Notes under the pieces: model-generated
Seen by the model: the letters and a program-made list of their open reading frames with translations, nothing else
Told to the model about the DNA's origin: nothing
Database searches by the model: none
Translations under genes and position numbers: made by a program
Assembly: GCF_002561455.1 (NCBI RefSeq)
Contig: NZ_NTUP01000060.1
Span: 25,869 to 59,739, forward strand
From: Bacillus sp. AFS015802
GTDB taxonomy: Bacteria > Bacillota > Bacilli > Bacillales > Bacillaceae_B
DNA: 33,871 bases
Reading direction: 5' to 3'
In this document: piece after piece, positions 12,601 to 19,493 of the stretch
Layout of the letters: each line of letters opens with the position of its first letter
Position numbering within the stretch: position 1 is the stretch's first letter

Positions 12601-12629
12601 ATGTTATCATAGCAGTAAAGCTACGTCAA
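12601..12629 (-). promoter_or_regulatory. Sigma-A promoter of rpoB-rpoC
   Basis: TTGACG (12624-12629) and TAACAT (12601-12606) are 17 bases apart on the minus strand. The -35 box overlaps the ybxB stop codon. The resulting rpoB leader would be about 200 bases and contains a terminator-like hairpin. Confidence 0.7.
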
Positions 12630-13234
12630 CGGATTTCTTTTACCGATTTCAAGATGTAGTATCCCTTTTTCCTGGCAACGATTTCTACATTTGAAAATAA
12701 TGCTTCCATTTTATCCATGGCAGACGGAGCGCCTTGCTTCTTCTGAATAACGACCCACAATTCCCCACGTTCCGCCAGATGTTCGTAACTGTTTTCAAGA
12801 ATCGAATGGACCGTTTCTTTTCCAGCTCGTATCGGGGGGTTCGTTAATATGGCAGCAAACCCTTTTTCTACGACATTTGCATATCGGTCGCTTGGATAGA
12901 TGCTCACATTCTGAACTTTATTCTCTCCAGCATTCTCTTTCGCTAAAGACAGAGCCCTTTCGTTTACATCGATCATATGGACCGTCCGATCACCAAAGTC
13001 TTTCGCCAAGGATAATCCAATCGGGCCATACCCGCAGCCGACATCAAGTATAGGTCCCTCAACATCCGGTAATTCAAACGTTTCAATCAGCGCTCTTGAT
13101 CCAAAATCCACTTCCTTTTTCGAGAAGACACCCTGATCCGTCTTAAAACGGAAGGTATGTCCCCTTAATTCAAAGGCAATGGTTTGGGGGTTACTTTCTA
13201 CATCCGGGTTATGAGAATAATAGTGATTGGTCAT
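12626..13234 (-). CDS. ybxB: Class I SAM-dependent methyltransferase, RsmC/RlmG-like (YbxB)
   Basis: The 202-residue protein has a Rossmann-type SAM site, DVGCGYGPIG near residue 65, and an NPPI motif near 130. The latter is the NPP[YF] signature of N-methyltransferases that modify bases, as in the RsmC and RlmG rRNA guanine methylases. B. subtilis has the same gene at this place (YbxB). Its substrate is unknown to me, and rRNA is only the likely one. The start at 13234 gives MTNHYYSHNP with GGAG eight bases upstream; a start six codons earlier would leave no ribosome site. It lies between the rplL terminator and the rpoB promoter and has no convincing promoter of its own, so read-through past the terminator may supply it. 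Confidence 0.92.
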   Translation of the reverse strand: MTNHYYSHNPDVESNPQTIAFELRGHTFRFKTDQGVFSKKEVDFGSRALIETFELPDVEGPILDVGCGYGPIGLSLAKDFGDRTVHMIDVNERALSLAKENAGENKVQNVSIYPSDRYANVVEKGFAAILTNPPIRAGKETVHSILENSYEHLAERGELWVVIQKKQGAPSAMDKMEALFSNVEIVARKKGYYILKSVKEIR

Positions 13235-13312
13235 GATATCATCTCCGTCCATTTGTGCCTCTCATCTGTTTACCAGCATTCCCAAAAGAGAAGACAGGTA
13301 GAAGCCAGACAA

Positions 13313-13341
13313 GAAAAAAGCCCGCCAACGATAGCGAGCTT
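13313..13341 (-). terminator. Rho-independent terminator after rplL
   Basis: AAGCTCGC and GCGGGCTT (13334-13341 with 13318-13325) form an 8 bp stem with one T-G pair around an 8-base loop. Six T follow on the minus strand. It ends the rplJ-rplL transcript 16 bases after the rplL stop. Confidence 0.9.
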
Positions 13342-13357
13342 TTCATCTATACAATCA

Positions 13358-13717
13358 TTACTTAACTTCTACGCCAGCTCCAACTTCTTCAAGTTTAGCT
13401 TTAAGTTCTTCAGCTTCCTCTTTAGAAATACCTTCTTTAAGAGCTTTAGGAGTGTTATCAACCATTTCTTTCGCTTCTTTAAGGCCAAGACCTGTGATTT
13501 CACGAACAACTTTGATAACTTTGATTTTTTGAGATCCAGCGCTCTCAAGGATAACGTCGAATTCAGTTTGTTCTGCAGCAGCGTCTCCGCCACCAGCAGC
13601 AGCAGCTACAGGTGCAGCAGCAGTTACTCCGAATTCTTCTTCGATTGCTTTAACTAGATCATTTAATTCAAGAACTGACATTTCTTTAATCGCGTCAATG
13701 ATTTGCTCTTTACTCAT
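13358..13717 (-). CDS. rplL: 50S ribosomal protein L7/L12
   Basis: L12 is the multicopy flexible stalk protein that recruits translational GTPases such as the EF-G and EF-Tu encoded further left. At 119 residues it has the usual length. It has the N-terminal dimerisation helices (1-31), the Ala/Gly-rich hinge (about 32-50) and the compact C-terminal domain with [19 protein letters not shown] strong AAGGAGGA site precedes the ATG. It follows rplJ by 59 bases. The L10 leader upstream of rplJ should set its level, because L10 is made in proportion to L12. Confidence 0.98.
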   Translation of the reverse strand: MSKEQIIDAIKEMSVLELNDLVKAIEEEFGVTAAAPVAAAAGGGDAAAEQTEFDVILESAGSQKIKVIKVVREITGLGLKEAKEMVDNTPKALKEGISKEEAEELKAKLEEVGAGVEVK

Positions 13718-13776
13718 TTTAAATTTCCTCCTTGTGATGTTTGCTTAATTTTTTTATTTAAACGACTTGCTTTAGC

Positions 13777-14277
13777 TTACGCGCCTTGCTCTTCTTTTTG
13801 ATCTGCAACGGCTTTTGTCGCCAACGCGAAGTTGCGCATTGGAGCTTGAAGCACGCTGAGTAGCATAGAAAGAAGTCCTTCGCGGTTCGGAAGTTCAGCG
13901 ATTGCTTTAACATCCTCAACTGAAGTGATCGTTCCTTCGATGACACCCGTTTTGATTTCAAGTGCTTCGTGTTCTTTAGCGAAGCTGTTAAGGATCTTTG
14001 CAGGTGCAACTACTTCTTCTGTACTGAACGCGATTGCGTTAGGACCAGTTAAGAATTCGTTTAACCCTTCAAGACCAGCTTCTTCTGCTGCACGACGTAC
14101 CATAGTGTTTTTGTACACTTTGAAGTCGATGCCAGCTTCACGAAGTTGTTTACGAAGCTCAGTTACTTCGGAAACGTCTAGGCCACGGTAATCTACAACG
14201 ATTGTAGATACACTGTTTTTTAGCTTGTCAGAGATTTCTCCAACGATGTGTTTCTTTTGATCTAGAATGCTGCTCAT
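13777..14277 (-). CDS. rplJ: 50S ribosomal protein L10
   Basis: L10 anchors L12 dimers to 23S rRNA and also represses its own operon by binding the leader RNA. The start at 14277 gives 166 residues beginning [15 protein letters not shown], as in B. subtilis. A second ATG immediately before it (14280) is closer to the AGGAGGTGTA site and cannot be excluded. The N-terminal rRNA-binding domain carries [20 protein letters not shown]. The C-terminal helix that binds L12 ends in [14 protein letters not shown]. It lies downstream of a long structured leader and a good promoter, and is followed by rplL. Confidence 0.97.
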   Translation of the reverse strand: MSSILDQKKHIVGEISDKLKNSVSTIVVDYRGLDVSEVTELRKQLREAGIDFKVYKNTMVRRAAEEAGLEGLNEFLTGPNAIAFSTEEVVAPAKILNSFAKEHEALEIKTGVIEGTITSVEDVKAIAELPNREGLLSMLLSVLQAPMRNFALATKAVADQKEEQGA

Positions 14278-14325
14278 CATTACACCTCCTGTAGATTGAC
14301 TGATGAACATTTATACCGTCATCCA

Positions 14326-14472
14326 ATAAAAAATGCCCTTATATCAAGGTAGACATAAGGGCATCGCAAACGCGCTATAAGCGGTTATTTTATCGCAATT
14401 ACCTCGGCAGGACATTAAGCTCATGACGAGCACCTACTGTCTACGGTACAAATGTATTCGTTTTTTAACAAC
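14326..14472 (-). promoter_or_regulatory. L10 (rplJ) leader with terminator hairpin
   Basis: The transcript between the rplJ promoter and its start is about 195 bases and highly structured. Near the end a 9 bp stem (14356-14364 with 14333-14341) is followed by six T, which is a terminator. Upstream lie sequences able to form the L10-L12 binding fold, including a GCGATAAAA...TTTGCGAT pairing. Such L10 leaders are a known autoregulatory RNA family in Firmicutes. The exact fold here is inferred. Confidence 0.8.
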
Positions 14473-14479
14473 AGAACCA

Positions 14480-14508
14480 ATTATAATCACTAGTTCCTAG
14501 TAAGTCAA
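14480..14508 (-). promoter_or_regulatory. Sigma-A promoter of rplJ-rplL
   Basis: TTGACT (14503-14508) and a perfect TATAAT (14480-14485) are separated by 17 bases on the minus strand. It begins seven bases after the rplA stop. The spacer contains the palindrome ACTAG-GAA-CTAGT (14489-14501). Confidence 0.9.
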
Positions 14509-14515
14509 TACCAAA

Positions 14516-15217
14516 TTATGCCTTAACTGCGAAAGTTGAAGGATCGACTTTAACGCCAGGTCCCATTGTAGAAGTTACAGAAACGTTTTTCATGTAAGTT
14601 CCTTTTGCAGCAGCAGGTTTAACTTTAAGCATTGTTTCGTACATTGTAGCAAAGTTTTCAACAAGCTTTTCGTTGTCGAATGAAATCTTTCCAACAGGAA
14701 CGTGTACGTTACCTGATTTGTCAGCACGGTATTCAACTTTACCAGCTTTGATTTCATTAACAGCTTTTGTCACGTCGAATGTAACTGTACCAGTTTTAGG
14801 GTTTGGCATTAAACCTTTAGGTCCTAATACGCGACCAAGTTTACCAACTTCACCCATCATGTCTGGAGTTGCTACGATGACATCAAACTCGAACCAACCT
14901 TGGTTGATCTTGTTGATAAGTTCTGCATCGCCTACGAAATCAGCGCCGGCAGCTTCTGCTTCTTTTGCTTTATCGCCTTTAGCGAATACAAGAACCTTTT
15001 GAGTTTTACCAGTTCCGTGTGGAAGTACAACTGCTCCACGGATTTGCTGGTCATTCTTACGAGTATCTACACCTAAGCGGAACGCTACTTCGATCGTTGC
15101 GTCAAACTTAGCGAAGTTTGTTTTCTTAACAAGTTCGATTGCTTCTTCAACTGAATAAGCTGTAGTACGATCTACAAGCTTTTGAGCTTCAAGAAACTTT
15201 TTACCTTTTTTTGCCAT
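14516..15217 (-). CDS. rplA: 50S ribosomal protein L1
   Basis: L1 forms the mobile stalk near the tRNA exit site and in many bacteria represses translation of the rplK-rplA mRNA. The product from 15217 is 233 residues, beginning [18 protein letters not shown]. It carries the family segments [19 protein letters not shown] and GNVHVPVGK. The frame is open 32 codons further upstream, but that part encodes the intergenic hairpin region and lacks a ribosome site, whereas TAGGAGGA precedes 15217. It lies 122 bases after rplK. Confidence 0.98.
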   Translation of the reverse strand: MAKKGKKFLEAQKLVDRTTAYSVEEAIELVKKTNFAKFDATIEVAFRLGVDTRKNDQQIRGAVVLPHGTGKTQKVLVFAKGDKAKEAEAAGADFVGDAELINKINQGWFEFDVIVATPDMMGEVGKLGRVLGPKGLMPNPKTGTVTFDVTKAVNEIKAGKVEYRADKSGNVHVPVGKISFDNEKLVENFATMYETMLKVKPAAAKGTYMKNVSVTSTMGPGVKVDPSTFAVKA

Positions 15218-15269
15218 TTTAAATTTCCTCCTATATGTGGTTTTAGCGGAATAACCTCCCACGAAATAA

Positions 15270-15305
15270 GGTTGCGAGTGAAACGTACATTTCATCATCG
15301 CAACC
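15270..15305 (-). other. Stable hairpin between rplK and rplA
   Basis: Perfect 8 bp outer arms GGTTGCGA/TCGCAACC (15298-15305 with 15270-15277) enclose an inner 5 bp stem TGAAA/TTTCA around a 6-base loop. No T run follows on the minus strand, so it is not an intrinsic terminator. Position in the ribosomal-protein mRNA suggests a regulatory or processing role, but no known motif is matched. Confidence 0.6.
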
Positions 15306-15339
15306 TCGTTCAACAGGAACCTTCTTGCCGAAGCAGGGA

Positions 15340-15765
15340 TTAGTCTTCGATGACGATACCCATGCTGCGCGCAGTTCCTTCTACCATGCGCATAGCTGAT
15401 TCAACACTAGCTGCATTTAAGTCAGGCATTTTTGTTTCAGCAATTTCACGTACTTTGTCGCGTTTAAGTGTTGCCACTTTCTTGCTGTTTGGTTCGCCTG
15501 AACCAGACTCGATACCTGCAGCTTTCTTAAGAAGAACAGCAGCGGGTGGAGTTTTTGTGATGAATGTAAATGAACGGTCTTCAAATACCGTAATTTCAAC
15601 AGGAATGATTAAGCCAGCTTGATCTGCTGTGCGAGCATTGAATTCCTTACAGAATCCCATGATGTTAACACCTGCTTGACCTAGTGCAGGACCAACTGGT
15701 GGAGCTGGATTAGCTTTACCGGCAGGAATCTGCAATTTAACCATTTTGATAACTTTTTTAGCCAC
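15340..15765 (-). CDS. rplK: 50S ribosomal protein L11
   Basis: L11 binds the GTPase-associated centre of 23S rRNA, is the thiostrepton-site protein and is needed for RelA activation in the stringent response. A GTG at 15765 gives 141 residues ([23 protein letters not shown]), the B. subtilis length. A GTG three codons earlier lies inside the AAGGAGGTGTG ribosome site and is rejected. The proline-rich [15 protein letters not shown] segment and the C-terminal rRNA-binding GTARSMGI are present. It has its own upstream promoter and a leader of about 130 bases. Confidence 0.97.
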   Translation of the reverse strand: MAKKVIKMVKLQIPAGKANPAPPVGPALGQAGVNIMGFCKEFNARTADQAGLIIPVEITVFEDRSFTFITKTPPAAVLLKKAAGIESGSGEPNSKKVATLKRDKVREIAETKMPDLNAASVESAMRMVEGTARSMGIVIED

Positions 15766-15902
15766 GAGACACACCTCCTTAAGTCCGTGATGTGGTTATT
15801 GGGTTTTTCACCCTCCCACTCAAATGTAAAAAATGTCTTTATCAACATAAAGAACGTCTATTAGTTTCAGTATCTCTTTGCGGAGACGCACTGACTTATG
15901 AA

Positions 15903-15931
15903 ATAGTACCATTTTTTCAGAATGATTTCAA
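15903..15931 (-). promoter_or_regulatory. Sigma-A promoter of rplK-rplA
   Basis: TTGAAA (15926-15931) and TACTAT (15903-15908) are 17 bases apart on the minus strand, just after nusG. The leader down to the rplK start is about 130 bases and includes a GGGT-GAAAA-ACCC hairpin near 15810-15823. The leader's role is not established here. Confidence 0.75.
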
Positions 15932-15942
15932 GTTCTTTTCCA

Positions 15943-16476
15943 TTATAATTTATCGATTTGGGAGAAATCCAGTTCTACCGGGGTGTCTCTGCCAAACATA
16001 TTAACATGGACTTTCACTTTTGCTTTCGCATTATCAATCTCTTCGATCGAACCGGTGAAGTTTGCAAATGGTCCTTCGTTCACTTTTACCGTTTCTCCTA
16101 ATTCAAAGTCGATTTCCACCTTTTTCTCCGTCATACCCATTTGCTTCAGAAGATTCGTTACTTCTTCGGGCAATAAAGGAGTCGGCTTTGAACCGGAACC
16201 TGATGAACCGACGAAACCGGTCACTCCTGGTGTATTCCGGACTACATACCAGGAATCATCCGTCATGACGATTTCCACAATCACGTAGCCTGGGAATACT
16301 TTCTTCTTAACAACCTTTTTCTTACCGTTCTTAAAATCTGTTTCTTCTTCTTCAGGAACGATCACGCGGAAGATCTTGTCTTGCATCCCCATCGTCTCAA
16401 CACGTTTCTCAAGGTTTGCTTTCACCTTGTTCTCGTATCCTGAATAAGTATGGACTACATACCAATTCTTCTCCAT
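15943..16476 (-). CDS. nusG: Transcription elongation and pausing factor NusG
   Basis: NusG binds the beta-prime clamp helices and modulates pausing and termination. In Bacillus it stimulates sequence-specific pausing. The 177 residues include the NGN domain, starting WYVVHTYSGYENKVKANLEKR, and the C-terminal KOW domain (FELGETVKVNEGPFANFTGSIEEID). Length is the family norm for Bacillus. The start at 16476 is preceded by a GAGGAGGGA stretch and a spaced leader. It follows secE by 171 bases. That gap has its own promoter and terminator-like hairpin, so nusG is not simply co-transcribed with secE. Confidence 0.97.
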   Translation of the reverse strand: MEKNWYVVHTYSGYENKVKANLEKRVETMGMQDKIFRVIVPEEEETDFKNGKKKVVKKKVFPGYVIVEIVMTDDSWYVVRNTPGVTGFVGSSGSGSKPTPLLPEEVTNLLKQMGMTEKKVEIDFELGETVKVNEGPFANFTGSIEEIDNAKAKVKVHVNMFGRDTPVELDFSQIDKL

Positions 16477-16545
16477 TTTATAGGACTAAACGTCCGTCCC
16501 TCCTCGCTGTTTAAAGAATACTCAATCGCCTTTTTTCTCCAAATG

Positions 16546-16571
16546 AAAAAACCCGTAAAAAGATAACGGGC
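16546..16571 (-). terminator. Intrinsic terminator-like hairpin upstream of nusG
   Basis: GCCCGT and ACGGGT pair (16566-16571 with 16551-16556) around a 9-base A/T loop. Six T follow directly on the minus strand. It lies about 20 bases downstream of the expected start of the nusG promoter transcript, and 70 bases before the gene. It can end secE transcripts and attenuate nusG. Confidence 0.8.
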
Positions 16572-16599
16572 TCTAAGGTCATGTACTCTATTATCATTC

Positions 16600-16630
16600 A
16601 TTATACCATGCTTTCACGGTATATATACAA
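16600..16630 (-). promoter_or_regulatory. Extended -10 promoter for nusG
   Basis: A perfect TATAAT (16600-16605) is preceded by TGG, giving an extended -10. The only -35-like box is TTGTAT at 16625-16630, with a long 19-base spacer. Transcripts would immediately meet the hairpin at 16546-16571. Confidence 0.65.
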
Positions 16631-16647
16631 CTAATTCTATGTTTCTC

Positions 16648-16827
16648 TTACTTAGAACCAATGATCAATCGCATAAGTTCTGAGATGCCCAGGTCAATTA
16701 CAGCAAAGAAAAGGGCAACAAATACCACTGTCGTAATAACGGTGATCGTGTAGCGGGTTAACTCTTTACGTTTAGGCCAGCTGACCTTTCTCATTTCTGA
16801 TGCAACATTGCGAAAGAATTTAAACAT
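16648..16827 (-). CDS. secE: Preprotein translocase subunit SecE
   Basis: SecE clamps the SecY channel in the membrane. The chosen start at 16827 gives 59 residues, exactly the B. subtilis length. There is one transmembrane helix (about 30-52), preceded by the conserved amphipathic segment with EMRKVSWPKRKELTRYT. An ATG nine codons upstream is open but lies before the GGAGG site and is not the start. It follows rpmG by 45 bases and precedes nusG, the arrangement seen in most bacteria. Confidence 0.96.
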   Translation of the reverse strand: MFKFFRNVASEMRKVSWPKRKELTRYTITVITTVVFVALFFAVIDLGISELMRLIIGSK

Positions 16828-16872
16828 CCGTTTGTAACCTCCAACTAATATCAATACGCAAAACTTGCTACC

Positions 16873-17019
16873 CTATTTCGTCTCTTTATGCAGGGTGTGA
16901 GCATTACATGTATTACAGAATTTCTTTAATTCTAATCGAACAGCCTGATTACGATTACCGGGCACAGTATAATTCCTGGACCCGCATACCGTACAAGCCA
17001 GTATTAATTTAGTAGTCAT
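16873..17019 (-). CDS. rpmG: 50S ribosomal protein L33, zinc-ribbon form
   Basis: This 48-residue gene begins [17 protein letters not shown] and ends HTLHKETK. The two CxxC pairs C9/C12 and C35/C38 make it the zinc-binding form of L33; Bacilli often also carry zinc-free paralogues used when zinc is scarce. The ATG at 17019 is preceded by GGGTGGAA. Position directly before secE-nusG is conserved in Firmicutes, where the copy is called rpmGB or rpmG2. It is the first gene after a TTGACA promoter at 17056-17084. The body of the protein (residues 17-33) diverges from B. subtilis. Confidence 0.93.
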   Translation of the reverse strand: MTTKLILACTVCGSRNYTVPGNRNQAVRLELKKFCNTCNAHTLHKETK

Positions 17020-17055
17020 ATATTCCACCCATACTATACATAGTAAGTCCTATCA

Positions 17056-17084
17056 AAAATAACATGACCACCAATTTGTGTCAA
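17056..17084 (-). promoter_or_regulatory. Sigma-A promoter of rpmG-secE
   Basis: A perfect TTGACA (17079-17084) and TATTTT (17056-17061) are 17 bases apart on the minus strand, with a TG two bases before the -10 box. It lies just after the sigH stop codon. No terminator is seen after sigH, so read-through from sigH is also possible. Confidence 0.65.
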
Positions 17085-17091
17085 TATGACT

Positions 17092-17745
17092 TTACATCGT
17101 TATTTCACGAACTTCCAAGTATCGCTCAAGCTTGCGTTTCACCCGCTGCAATGCATTGTCGATGGACTTCACATGGCGGTTCAGCTCTTCGGATATCTCC
17201 TGGTAGGACTGCCCGTCCAAATAAAGGGCAAGCACCTTTCTCTCGAGATCACTTAACAGCTGGGCCATCTTGTCTTCCATATTATCAAATTCTTCGCGAT
17301 TGATGATCAGAGCTTCCGGATCCATTACTTTCGCACCTGAAATGACATCCAATAGCGTTCGGTCAGACTCATCATCATAAATGGGTTTATCCAATGAAAC
17401 ATACGAATTCAGTGGTATATGCTTCTGTCTCGTGGCTGTCTTGATGGCGGTGATGATCTGTCTCGTGATACAAAGCTCTGCAAACGCTTTAAAAGAAGTC
17501 AGCTTGTCCTCTTTATAATCACGGATGGCTTTGTATAAACCGATCATACCTTCCTGGACGATATCTTCTTTATCCGCTCCGATTAAAAAATACGAGCGGG
17601 CTTTTGCCCTGACAAAGTTACGGTATTTCTTGATTAAAAAATCTAACGCTTCGCTGTGACCCTGATGGACGGCTTCTATGATCTCTTCATCATCCATGCC
17701 TTCTAATCGATTATCAAATGCTTCTGTCCTGGTGATATTGCTCAC
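17092..17745 (-). CDS. sigH: RNA polymerase sigma factor SigH (sigma-30)
   Basis: SigH directs transition-phase, early sporulation and competence genes; its presence here points to a spore former. Region 2 is highly conserved (NFVRAKARSYFLIGADKEDIVQEGMIGLYKAIRDYKEDK), as is region 4 with the helix-turn-helix GQSYQEISEELNRHVKSIDNALQRVKRKLE. The start is uncertain. A GTG at 17745 gives 217 residues and good spacing to GGGGGGA. An ATG at 17751 and a TTG at 17763 are also in frame. B. subtilis SigH is 218 residues. The N-terminal 20 residues are divergent. It has its own promoter at the end of rae1. Confidence 0.94.
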   Translation of the reverse strand: MSNITRTEAFDNRLEGMDDEEIIEAVHQGHSEALDFLIKKYRNFVRAKARSYFLIGADKEDIVQEGMIGLYKAIRDYKEDKLTSFKAFAELCITRQIITAIKTATRQKHIPLNSYVSLDKPIYDDESDRTLLDVISGAKVMDPEALIINREEFDNMEDKMAQLLSDLERKVLALYLDGQSYQEISEELNRHVKSIDNALQRVKRKLERYLEVREITM

Positions 17746-17779
17746 ACACATCCCCCCGCGCAAAACAATAGATAGAAAT

Positions 17780-17809
17780 ATTATACATTACAGAAAATTC
17801 AATCGTCAA
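17780..17809 (-). promoter_or_regulatory. Sigma-A promoter of sigH
   Basis: TTGACG (17804-17809) and a perfect TATAAT (17780-17785) are separated by 18 bases on the minus strand, in the short AT-rich gap after rae1. In B. subtilis the corresponding promoter is repressed by AbrB, which favours such AT-rich DNA; I cannot confirm AbrB binding here. Confidence 0.7.
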
Positions 17810-17813
17810 CCTA

Positions 17814-18323
17814 TCATTGTTCCCCGCGGCGCCATTTTTCGAAAATTTCAGCAACTTCATCCGATAATTGGATCTTGGAAGCCGGCCTTTTCTCACTGGA
17901 GTTCCGTACTTTCCGCTCGATCTTTTTTTCAATGACTTTCACTTCCGTCAAGAGCTCCCTCGCTGATTTGCGAAGGGCTCCCTGACCGAAGATCGCCCAC
18001 TGCTCGGTGAAATCCGAAGTGGCTACATGAATTTGTGTCTTGATATTACTCAATTCAATGGCCAATTTTTCTATCCGTTCATCAGCCGTCTCATTTTCTC
18101 TCGTAAAGAGCACTTCTACTTTATAATTTTTGTACTTGCGGGCGATCCCCTGGACGTAATAAGCATCAAATACGACAATGACACGGTAACCCGTATACCC
18201 TTGATATTCTGCCATCTGTTCGACCAGAAGATCTCTTGCTGCGGCTAAGTCTTTCTGCTTCAACTCATTCAATTCCGGCCAGGCACCGATTATGTTGTAG
18301 CCATCCACAAGGAGGATATCCAT
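17814..18323 (-). CDS. rae1: Ribosome-associated A-site endoribonuclease Rae1 (YacP)
   Basis: Rae1 (YacP) is a PIN-like/NYN-domain nuclease that cuts translated mRNA in the ribosomal A site in B. subtilis. The start at 18323 gives 169 residues (MDILLVDGYNIIGAWPEL), near the known 170. D7 in the first strand, the VVFDAYYV segment and the acidic FTRENETADERIEKL stretch are the expected catalytic-site elements of this fold. The C-terminus is basic and helical. The longer in-frame start would overlap rlmB by 38 bases. It lies four bases after rlmB, so it is translationally linked to it and to mrnC, a functionally coherent RNA-processing trio. Confidence 0.94.
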   Translation of the reverse strand: MDILLVDGYNIIGAWPELNELKQKDLAAARDLLVEQMAEYQGYTGYRVIVVFDAYYVQGIARKYKNYKVEVLFTRENETADERIEKLAIELSNIKTQIHVATSDFTEQWAIFGQGALRKSARELLTEVKVIEKKIERKVRNSSEKRPASKIQLSDEVAEIFEKWRRGEQ

Positions 18324-18327
18324 CTTC

Positions 18328-19071
18328 CTATTCTCCCAATGGGTGGCGTTTACGATAAACCTCATACATTAAAATGCTGGCTGCCACCGATGCGTTTAGT
18401 GATGTAACATGACCGACCATAGGCAGCTGAACCAGGAAATCACATTTATCCCTCAAAATGCGGCTCATCCCTTTTCCTTCACTTCCGATAATTAAGCCGA
18501 TAGGCAGTGTACCATCCAACTGACGGAAATCCTGCTTACCCTTAGCATCCGTTCCTGCGACCCATACACCCCGTTCTTTCAACTCATCTACCGCTCTGGA
18601 CAGATTGGTCACACGTGCGACGGGGATGTGCTCAATGGCACCGGTCGACGCTTTCGCCACTGTTGACGTAAGTCCCACTGCCCTCCTCTTCGGGATAATG
18701 ATTCCATGGGCACCTGACGCATCCGCTGTCCTCATGATCGACCCAAGGTTATGCGGATCCTCTAATTCATCCAGGATCAGAATAAAAGGGTCTTCCCCTT
18801 TTTGCCTGGCTCTATCGAACAAGTCATCGATTTCTGCGTACTGATAAGCAGCTACAGAAGCCACGACTCCCTGATGATTTTCAGGTACCATCTGTTCGAT
18901 CTTCTTCTTGGGAACGTATTGAACCATCACATTCGATTCCTTGGCAAGTCCGACAATTTGCTGGATGGATCCTTTCTGGGAACCTTCCGCAATCCAAATC
19001 TTATTGATATCCCTTCCCGACTTCAACGCTTCCATTACGGGATTTCTTCCTCCGATAAAATCTTTACTCAT
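18328..19071 (-). CDS. rlmB: 23S rRNA (guanosine-2'-O-)-methyltransferase RlmB
   Basis: A SPOUT-class 2'-O-methylase of the TrmH family that modifies a guanosine in the peptidyl-transferase loop of 23S rRNA. The 247 residues have an N-terminal L30e-like substrate domain (about 1-80) and a knotted SAM domain with DPHNLGSIMRTADASGAHG near 107, IGSEGKGM near 201 and LNASVAASILMYE near the end. These are the three TrmH-family motifs. It starts two bases after the mrnC stop codon and is followed by rae1. Family members vary in target, so guanosine 2251 is inferred from B. subtilis YacO. Confidence 0.95.
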   Translation of the reverse strand: MSKDFIGGRNPVMEALKSGRDINKIWIAEGSQKGSIQQIVGLAKESNVMVQYVPKKKIEQMVPENHQGVVASVAAYQYAEIDDLFDRARQKGEDPFILILDELEDPHNLGSIMRTADASGAHGIIIPKRRAVGLTSTVAKASTGAIEHIPVARVTNLSRAVDELKERGVWVAGTDAKGKQDFRQLDGTLPIGLIIGSEGKGMSRILRDKCDFLVQLPMVGHVTSLNASVAASILMYEVYRKRHPLGE

Positions 19072-19073
19072 CC

Positions 19074-19493
19074 CTATTCCTCCTTTCCTGCCTGGGCTTG
19101 TTCAAAAATGATCTTCAATAGTTCCTCTAATCGTTCCGTCCGATTAAGCAAAAACAAATATCCAATAAGGGCCTCAAAAGCAGTGCTGTGTTTATATGTC
19201 TGTACATCTGTGTTTTTAGGGGTCGTTCCTGACTTCGCGTTGCGTCCCCGCTTCACAATCGTGATTTCTTCTTCGGTTAATAAGTCCTGATCAAACAACG
19301 TCCGGAGAATCGCCGCCTGGGCTTTAGCGGATACATACTTCGTTGCGGCCCTGTGCAGCTGGTTCGGCTTGATCTTCCCCTTGGTTAAGAGGAGCTGCCG
19401 TACATATGTTTCATATACAGCATCCCCCATATAAGCAAGAGCAAGGGCATTGATTTGTTTAGCGTCAATATGTTCATTTGTCTCGTGCAGCAT
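19074..19493 (-). CDS. mrnC: Mini-ribonuclease III
   Basis: MrnC is a dimeric RNase III that lacks the double-stranded RNA-binding domain and trims the 23S rRNA precursor in Bacillus. The 139 residues match the short family length. The catalytic signature is [14 protein letters not shown] (about 18-31), with the second acidic site in [10 protein letters not shown] near residue 108. Its ATG overlaps the cysS stop codon by one base (TAATG), so translation is coupled. Placement between cysS and rlmB is conserved across Bacilli. Confidence 0.95.
   Translation of the reverse strand: MLHETNEHIDAKQINALALAYMGDAVYETYVRQLLLTKGKIKPNQLHRAATKYVSAKAQAAILRTLFDQDLLTEEEITIVKRGRNAKSGTTPKNTDVQTYKHSTAFEALIGYLFLLNRTERLEELLKIIFEQAQAGKEE

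Noticed and set aside
13184..13657. Plus-strand open frame of 157 codons opposite rplL and ybxB
   Set aside because: It is antisense to two well-supported genes, spans a terminator and has no ribosome site; composition explains it.
18802..19290. Plus-strand open frame of 162 codons opposite rlmB and mrnC
   Set aside because: It is a shadow of two conserved genes with no start signal or recognisable domain.
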